Positions 56,740-64,000 of a DNA stretch of 64,000 nt are shown here, piece after piece. The notes beneath the pieces were generated by a model that was given only the letters and a program-made list of their open reading frames with translations, was not told where the DNA came from and searched no databases. The stretch is from NCBI GenBank assembly GCA_013399305.1, contig VXAI01000308.1, positions 599,095 through 663,094 on the forward strand. The letters run 5' to 3'. This DNA is from Rostratula benghalensis. Lineage: Eukaryota; Chordata; Aves; Charadriiformes; Rostratulidae. A program made the position numbers and the translations under genes. How positions within the stretch are numbered: position 1 is the stretch's first letter; each line of letters opens with the position of its first letter.

Positions 56740-59700
56740 AAAATAAAATAAAATAGCAACTTCAAACCATCTTATTTACTTCATGCAATTCAACAAAACT
56801 ATAAAAATTAGTGATAAGATGTTCAAGTAGCCCCAGAATCATTGATTCAGGTTTACCAGATTTCTTCAGACTAGAAACTAGGCTTTTCTCATAGAGCAGC
56901 CAGTATTTCAGAGGAACTAAAACCAAAAGTTAAAGAACTCCCTTGGGTCACACCTTTAGGTTTCATTAAAAAAAACCCCAAAAACCCAGCAGCCACCAAA
57001 TCCATGCTAGAGATCAGAATTGGGATGTTTCAGTCGAGGTTGCCTCACAAGCTTGTGGTTGTCTCCAATGACACAAGACAATAGTGCACCACTCCCACAT
57101 CCAAGCCCTCTGCGTTATTCAGCACAGAAAAGCTTACAAGGAACATGCAAGGATGTTTTTACCATGCTCCATTTGACCATTGCTATGCTATTACCTTGAT
57201 AAATTACTTCAGTAAATGTAAAAGCAGCGTTTAACTTGCAAGTAATTTTCCTGTTGTAATTACGTTCCTGCCTACCATTTTCAGCAGAGAAAGAAATAAG
57301 AAAACATGTACTGCAGATGTTATTAATCTTTTGAAAACCTGGAGATCTGTGAGAGGAAGAAATACCATTCACAAAGGATGATCAAAGTACTGTCCTCAAG
57401 ATAATGGAGAGACAGAGAGCTTCAAAAGAAAATTGAAAGAGAGCGCACACATTAGCAAAGATAAAAATTATTGTTCAGGCTAAGGAAGCAGGAGAATCAA
57501 AAGACAGAGCTGTTACCATCTCGTTAAAAACTGAAGTGGTACTGCTGAATATGAAAATGATCCAAGGAAAGCTAACAATTTTATTAATGTAAATACGTCA
57601 CGTAATGACAAGAAAGATGGCAAAAAGAAAGTAGCCAGAAACTATGGCATAAATGGCAATGTTCAGTTTCATTACAGTTGATGTAGAATGATTCAGGTAC
57701 TAAAATAACTTGAAAATAATAATTGTGAAATTCGGAGCAGTGTACAGGGTCAGTGGAACAGTGCTAGTTCTAAGCAGTCTAAGCAGGCTTTCAAATGTGA
57801 TAATCTGAGTACATGTTGGAAAGCAGCCTTTCTGTGACAGTATCACAAGCAAAGGATATGCCATACTGAATTCACATTCGTCCATTTGGGTTTGCTCTAG
57901 TTCATAACACTGCCTTCTTGTGCAGTCACCTACCTCCAATCCAGCTGGGAGGTAAAAACATTGACATTTGAATACACATCCTGGTTCAGGCAGAACAGAT
58001 TCAGTCTCACCCTGTAGGTCACAGCCACCAAATAATAAGGCAAAGGACACATTTCTGCAACAACAGTTACAAATTAAAGATAACCAAGTGATCAACAGCC
58101 TGGAAACCTAAGTCAGAACAAGATTGACTTGATCACTGCAGTCATGTCGTTGCTGTAAACACATCAGCCTACAGAGCCTAAGAAAGGGAAGCCTGAGAAA
58201 ATAAGTCCTTCCACTGCCTGGGATTGTCTGCCACTTGTGAGTGGAATGTAGCTGAGGGTAAAAGCCTATTAAATCATTTGCCTCTGGAGGGTTTGTCAAC
58301 AGCAACACTTGTTAGTGATGATTTGTGATGGTGTTTTTTGTGCAGAAGTTACAAATGAACCTTAAAAAACTAAAATCTTCATTTCAGTTTTAACGAGTAC
58401 CTAGAATATGGGGTGATTGTTAAGGTTTAAAAGTCCAGAGAACTGAGTTTGGAATATAATGAAAATAGGCTTTAAACAAAACAAAACAAATCAAACAAAC
58501 AAACAAACAAAAAGAACTACCAAAATGTTTTGTTGGCCTTCTTTAGTTGTTGTTTTTGGTATTTTACAGAAAGTTGAAAGCACTAGCAGGAACCCAGTTG
58601 TGACACTTCAGCATTTTGTCAGCCAGTGCCAGCAAATCCATATGTGAATGATAATGAACAGTAACAAAAAAACCCAACTTTTTTTCAGATTTCAAAGTGG
58701 TCTATATGAAAGCTTGGGTCAGACATCGTCCTGTGCAACAGCATTTGCCATCTTTATTTTTCCAAACAACTTGGCAATTTTGAAGCAAAAACCTTGATCA
58801 TTGTTTCTCAGTCTTGCACTTTTTCTAAATAAACCTAACTCAGTACATTTAAATTATCTGCTTTAATTATCAGCAGAGGCGTACGCAGCATCTCTCTACC
58901 TTTCAAACACCTGAGGTTCTTCTTTGCATAAATAGCATGGGAAGAGTGAGGCTTTGTAAAGAACTCAAAAGATTCTGTAACATTAGTTGAAAAGTCTAAT
59001 AATGCCAGAAACAATAAATAATTGGGGTTTTGCATTTCTACAAGGTAGGTGAAAAATGGCACTCACAAAGCAATACATTGGTATGATGAAAAAGGAATGC
59101 ATATGTATTTTTAAAATATCATGTTTATTTTTCTTTTACTTGCCTAAGATATTCGTGTGCTTGGATTCTTTGCTTTATTTTTCGGATTTGAATGCCAAAA
59201 GGCTATACACCTATGGCATATGGTGTTCTCTTTGACTGTCTTTCACTGAATGACTCAGGAGAGTGGGGAAGGGGGATCTCTGTCGGGTATTCTGCCCTGT
59301 TATCTTGTGATGATTCACAAGTTTGGAAAACACCTACAGGAAACTTAAGGAGTTCTTTAAGAGTTCTTCAGACAGAAGGGACAAATCAGAATAGTGGTAA
59401 CTAAATAAGCAACTGAGAAAATAAATACTTTTAATGTTAGTAGATATCATAACGGAATGTGATAAAACAGCATTAGTAAGATCAAGATATCTGAGAAGCA
59501 AACATGTCATGTGGTATTAGTAAGGTATATTTAGACCACCTGGGAAAAAAAAGGAAAAAGTTTGTCAGGCTGATTGTACAGTAAAGAATTAAATACTTTT
59601 AAAAAGTAGGAAGAGTATAACTTCCTCATAAAACATCTTCATGACAAACAACTGTTATAAATTATTGCAATTCACTTTCCAGTAAAAAAAATTGCATTTA

Positions 59701-60811
59701 GGGTAGATGTTGGAAGAGAGAAAGACTCAAGGCCACATCCAAGTTAGCATAAGAAGCCCAATGCAAAGGCAGATGCTTTGCTTATTTGCAGTTGACTTTA
59801 GTACGCCCAAGGCATCCAAGCACATCTAGGGCACTTGGGGATCTATCTGCTTATTGACATCCATGAACTTAGCTTAAGCTATTCAGACACTTGGAAAATG
59901 CCTTTGCAGACTACACGTAATGGACTACAGTGAGACAAGGAAGGCACTATTACAGTCTCTCACCACAGAAGTCAAGGTATATACTGTATGAACAGGAGAC
60001 ACAGCCTCAAATGCACTTTAAGTTTTTGTTAGCTAACTTCCCAGCTGTTATCTGGGAGCAGGGATAAAGTATTACTACCATAAAACATGAAAATTGTATT
60101 CGACAAAACAGTTCTTTCTTTTCCAAAAGTTTTCTTTCTTCCCCCAAAAGATTTAATTTTCTTTCTCTTCACATTTCAGTTCCCTCCAATGATTTTTTCA
60201 TTGTGCTTTTAAAGTTAAAAAAAACCCAGTTTTGTCAAAGCCAATATGAGTTTTCAACTTCAGCAAATCCAGGATCTGGTCTATACATTTTTTACAGATT
60301 TTTAGCAGAGTTCTTTAAAAGCTCACCTGTGTAACTAATTGAGCATAATCTGTACATGTCATTGACATTGTCTGCATCTGGATGGGCTTCATTAAGATTA
60401 GAGAAAAGAAATACATCCTGCTTGAGCTCCAGCCCCAACACAGCTCACGTTGCCAGCACCAGGTTCATCACTATCTTTGTATAATGAAGTAAAAGAGTAG
60501 AAAATGGGCCTGATAACCTGTTCTTGTACTTCTAGGAAATGCTTCCAAGTAAACAGACACAAATTTTGAAAAGGCAAAGAAACTAATTCGAATTATTTCT
60601 CCTGTATCTGTGTGAACAAACTCTCACTTTCCCAAGGCATCAGTTTGCAACTCTGAAAATACCAGGCCTGGTCATTAGACTCTTCTAAGCACTCTTAATG
60701 TCTTCTCGTCATTTCAGCAGATCTCCACTGACTTTACTGGTGGATTTTACAATTGCTTCTCTCAAATTTCTTGGTTTCTTTATGCTTTCCCTTATGCTAA
60801 AAGTTCAGATT
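56740..60811. other. AT-rich noncoding DNA
   Basis: An (AAATA)n remnant at 56740-56755 and an (AAAC)n repeat at 58474-58513. A 131-codon minus frame (57700-58095) is Cys-rich but shows no recognisable domain. Nothing else identified. Confidence 0.6.
58474..58513. repeat. (AAAC)n microsatellite
   Basis: AAACAAAACAAAACAAATCA leads into about five perfect AAAC units. Confidence 0.88.
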
Positions 60812-60925
60812 TATAGAATCATAGAATAATTTAGGTTGGAAAAGACCTTTCACATCATAGGGCTATTCGATTGGACTACTGATCCCACTACCTTTTTTGG
60901 GGACAAGCCCTAATTCCTATATGAC
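60812..60925 (-). mobile_element. CR1 LINE 3'-end fragment
   Basis: ATAGAATCATAGAATAATTT then AGGTTGGAAAAGACCTTTCA followed by a decayed block including CCCACTACC is the reversed CR1 3' end. It ends in a T-run and GGGGACAAGCCC, beyond which I see no CR1. Confidence 0.88.
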
Positions 60926-63027
60926 TGTTGAGTTTTGTTGAGTTTTTTGATGGAGAGGAGATAGAGCAAATCCTACCACAGCCCTGGTCACGTATTACCT
61001 GTGGGAGTGCAGCCCTCTCACCCCATATATCAAGGCATTCTCTGTTTCCCAACACAACCCTTTTTTTTTTTTTAACTTTTTTACAGGTGGGGCTACAGTG
61101 ACATTCAGTGACTGTGACAGATAATGTGACTTCTACAGTTGAATTAAGTCTTTAGGGAGATAAATTTGGATTGCTAGCACAGCTCAGTGCCTGAAGCAGA
61201 GCAGGACACAGATGCCAGTCATCTGTGACTGGCTACATTTGCACTTAGGGAGAGAATCTTTTCTACTCTTGAAACCTACCAAGACTGCTCTAGTATATAT
61301 ATTTTTTTTATTGCATGCTATCTCTGTGGTTTACAGAAAGGAGCATTTTCTTTCCTTGTCTTTCAGCTGCCTCCATCTTGTGCCTGCACATGACAATAAT
61401 CAGTGGGACTAAATTGTGGGAGGGAGAGTGCTTAAAACAGCTGGAGAAATCTGCATACTTAAGCAGCCAGTCAGCAGCCCTGAAGGATGCTTGCAAGTGG
61501 AAAAAGGCCAGGATAGTCTTGTGAAGCAGAGATGTCTGCAATACAGCTATACCCACATCTATTTATTTTTATTAAGCAAAGGTATTGTATGTTCTTGTAG
61601 TCTGCATAATGGTATTCAGGTATTCTTCTGAAGCACTAGCATAATTTAAACTCAGTATAAGACTGAATAAATCAGTAAGAGGCTGCAGCGTAGAAATGAC
61701 TGCACCTAGCGAATGCCTGTGTAAATCCTGGGATAATTTGAGACAGTTCTAAAACTTATGCTTTAGGTTGAGATTTCTCTGTGCAATTCATCTCCGTTCT
61801 TATTCATCTCCAGTGAGGTATGACTGAACTTGAAGAAATCAGAGCAAGGATGCTTTTATCTAGTCATCCTGTGAGCTGCATGTACACTTTCTCCACCTCC
61901 CTAACAGTTACACAGCCCTGCACTGTGACTGGGGCATAGTTAGATGCTTCTGCTCCATTTTTCACCAGAGAGAGTTCCAGTACCTTTCATGTAGCATGTG
62001 TCAAAAACGCGTTTCCTCCATTTGATGAGGAATGTGAGAAGCTGTATTCAAACTATGTCAAATTGTCACAGAATATTGAAGAAGTTAATCGTGAAAAATA
62101 ACATTGGCTCTTTCCCACCTGGTGAGTAAATATACAGCCTTCTCTAGTGCTAATATCTCTTAGGGGAAGCATGTAGTTCTATACTAGAAAATTAGTTTTG
62201 TTACGTGTTTCCCTTCTGCAAGCATTTGGTTTAAACTTAACAATGTTAATGAAACCTTTGTTTCTACCAGAAAAACTCTGTATTGAAGTGAGAGACACCT
62301 GAATATTCTTTTCATACTAATTGGCATATACTCTGCAAAACTCAACTGAAGGGGTTTCAGTGTTCTCATAATATATTTATAGAAGGCTAGAAATCTCTTT
62401 TAAGCTAGCCTAATGAATTATCCCATGAAGAAACAAGAAGCAGGCATGGGAACAGTTTGATACAGGTCTGCCTGTATATGTAGATGCAGGCTAACTGAAG
62501 CAAGCTGAAAGCTTGTTTTGTTTATCTCTGAACCATTTTATTTCTCTTCTTGAAGAGCTGCATATCAGGTTTCTGTGGTATAGTCCCATAAACCTAGCCT
62601 CTAAACTTGTGACAGAAATCAGATGGAACAACATTAGATCTTCCTCCTTCCCCTCACCTGCTAGGGGTCTAGGGGTGAAATTTGCAACAGGTTCTAAATT
62701 TTCTATATAGATCAACCAGATGTAGAAACTGTGGTCACTGAAAAATCACGTCTGAATTGTGTGGTTTGTGAAGTTGCATAATTGAGGTTTGCACATAATA
62801 AACTTTCTAAGCTCTTCACTTCACTAAGAAGCTATAAAACACTGTGTGGCTTTGTGGTGAGAGAGAGGAGGTCAGTCCCACAGACCCTGTTTCCCTCCTC
62901 ACTGCACACTGCAGTGGTGGTCCTGAGCGGCCGTCCTGACCCTCAGCTGGGCACCGCTGCACAAAGCATTGCACAGGGGAGTAATGCAAGTGCACCATAA
63001 GTTCATTTTGCAATCCCCAAGACACAA
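60926..63027. other. AT-rich noncoding DNA
   Basis: A T-run at about 61061-61073. Overlapping open frames on both strands at 61212-61631 have no recognisable product. Nothing identified. Confidence 0.6.
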
Positions 63028-63475
63028 CAGAAAGCCACAAAGAGGATGAAGGGAGTGGAGCATCTCCCATATGAGGAAAGGCTGAGGGAGCTGGGTCTCT
63101 TTAGCTTGGAGAAGAGGAGACTGAGGGGTGACCTCATTAATGTTTATAAATATGTAAAGGGTGAGTGTCAAGAGGATGGAGCCAGGCTCTTCTCAGTGAC
63201 GGCCTTTGATAGGACAAGGGTCAATGGGTACAAGTTGGAACACAGGAGGTTCCACTTAAATATGAGGAAAAACATCTCAGTGAGGGTGACGGAGCACTGT
63301 AATGGGCTGCCCAGAGAGGTTGTGGAGTCTCCTTCTCTGGAGACATTCAAATCCCGTCTGGATGTGTTCCTGTGTGACCTGATCTAGGTGTTCCTGCTCT
63401 GGCAGGGGGATTGGACTAGATGATCTTTCAAGGTCCCTTCCAATCCCTGAGATTCTGGGATTCTGGGATTCTGTG
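63028..63475 (+). mobile_element. CR1 LINE, 5'-truncated, with intact ORF2 tail
   Basis: The plus-strand frame from 63046 to 63387 (113 codons) encodes the ORF2 C-terminal end: [40 protein letters not shown], then [20 protein letters not shown] and [20 protein letters not shown]. It is followed by the 3' UTR (GGACTAGATGATCTTTCAAG, GTCCCTTCCAATCCC) and a terminal GATTCTGGGATTCTGGGATT microsatellite-like end. The uninterrupted frame suggests a young copy. Its internal words (GAGGATGGAGCCAGGCTCTT) match the 3' portion of the copy ending at 28639, so both belong to the same or sister subfamilies. Confidence 0.95.
63046..63387 (+). pseudogene. CR1 ORF2 C-terminal fragment (open, 113 codons)
   Basis: Tail of the CR1 polymerase protein without endonuclease or catalytic core, ending at its natural stop. 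The initiator shown is an internal Met next to the truncation point. Confidence 0.9.
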
Positions 63476-64000
63476 AAAGCTGATAATCATGAAGAGACTG
63501 TTGCTGGCCCAAAACCTGTTTTCCTAGGGCTCGGGCATTGGCTCTAGAGCTGTCAGCTTATAGTCAGTTGCATAGGTTGGGCTACAATGGGCTTTGATGC
63601 CAAAAAAGGGCAGATTTGCCCTACTTTTGCATGTTCCCTGCCTTTCCTGTGCTAGCGTTCGCAATCTTACAGTCTTGTGTTCAGTCAGCCAAGGAAAATG
63701 TTATTATTTTGATTAGCCCTCTTAACTGATATCAGGAAAACAGAGCAGTGCAAAGCTGTTGCTATTAATACATCCAAAAGTTATGACTGGATAAATAACT
63801 CCATACATTTTCTGTATAAAATGCAAAAAACTGAAATATAAGTACTTTAGAAAACACTTTATTCTCAGAAAATATTTAATCCACAGCTCTAATACAGAAC
63901 AGTCAGGGTCAGCAGGAAAACTCAAGTCAGTAAAAATGGACAGGACCTTAAAGCTACAACTCATTGCAAACACCTGAATTTAGGCATTGGAGCCCAAGTA
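63476..64000. other. AT-rich noncoding DNA to window end
   Basis: Nothing recognised. An 83-codon minus frame (63722-63973) has no recognisable product. Confidence 0.6.

Noticed and set aside
1..64000. tRNA, rRNA, snRNA or CRISPR array
   Set aside because: Looked for T-loop GGTTCRA boxes, U6-like starts and regularly spaced direct repeats; none convincing. CRISPR arrays are not expected in an animal genome.

Overview
This window reads as draft-assembly nuclear DNA from a bird (Aves). The evidence is at least nine copies or fragments of CR1 LINEs with the bird-type 3' end (a 'GGTCCCTTCCAACC'-like block followed by 'ATTCTATG'-like octamers), two retroviral LTRs of types common in birds, short A-rich simple repeats, and two assembly gaps of N (19555-19734 and 56642-56739). 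No complete, confidently identifiable protein-coding gene, tRNA, rRNA or CRISPR array was found. Most of the window is AT-rich, intergenic or intronic DNA, and most open frames in it look like chance.

Layout. 1-21.7 kb: AT-rich noncoding DNA with an LTR (about 3.85-4.5 kb), a very old L2-like LINE relict (10.45-11.08 kb), a 5'-truncated CR1 (14.92-15.24 kb), a possible old LINE relict (18.4-18.76 kb) and one gap. 21.7-25.9 kb: an abrupt GC-rich island with exon-like segments bounded by good splice sites and followed by AATAAA signals. It looks like an unidentified multi-exon gene or a decaying duplicate of one, possibly coding for coiled-coil segments; I cannot name it. A diverged second copy of one of its modules lies just outside at about 21.73-21.81 kb. 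26.16-28.64 kb: a CR1 3' fragment, then a very CpG-dense block of about 300 bp, then a long CR1 copy that keeps parts of ORF1 and ORF2 but has lost the endonuclease region and the catalytic part of the reverse transcriptase.

28.64-49.3 kb: AT-rich DNA with CR1 copies (29.10-29.60 kb; 39.20-40.43 kb), two ancient CR1/L3-like relicts (31.14-31.48 kb and 44.43-45.23 kb), and a candidate conserved noncoding block near 41.7-42.2 kb. 49.32-49.94 kb: a clear solo LTR on the minus strand. 50-64 kb: AT-rich DNA with three more CR1 pieces (51.56, 60.81 and 63.03-63.48 kb) and one possible noncoding exon (51988-52062).

How it works together: there is no operon-like or pathway logic here. The readable content is a stack of retroelements of very different ages (L2-like and L3-like relicts, then CR1 copies, then LTRs) around one GC-rich gene-like island. 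I saw no evidence of a new biological system. The best leads are the GC-rich exon-like locus with its outlying duplicated module, and the CpG-dense CR1 5' end that has kept its CpGs although the body behind it has decayed.
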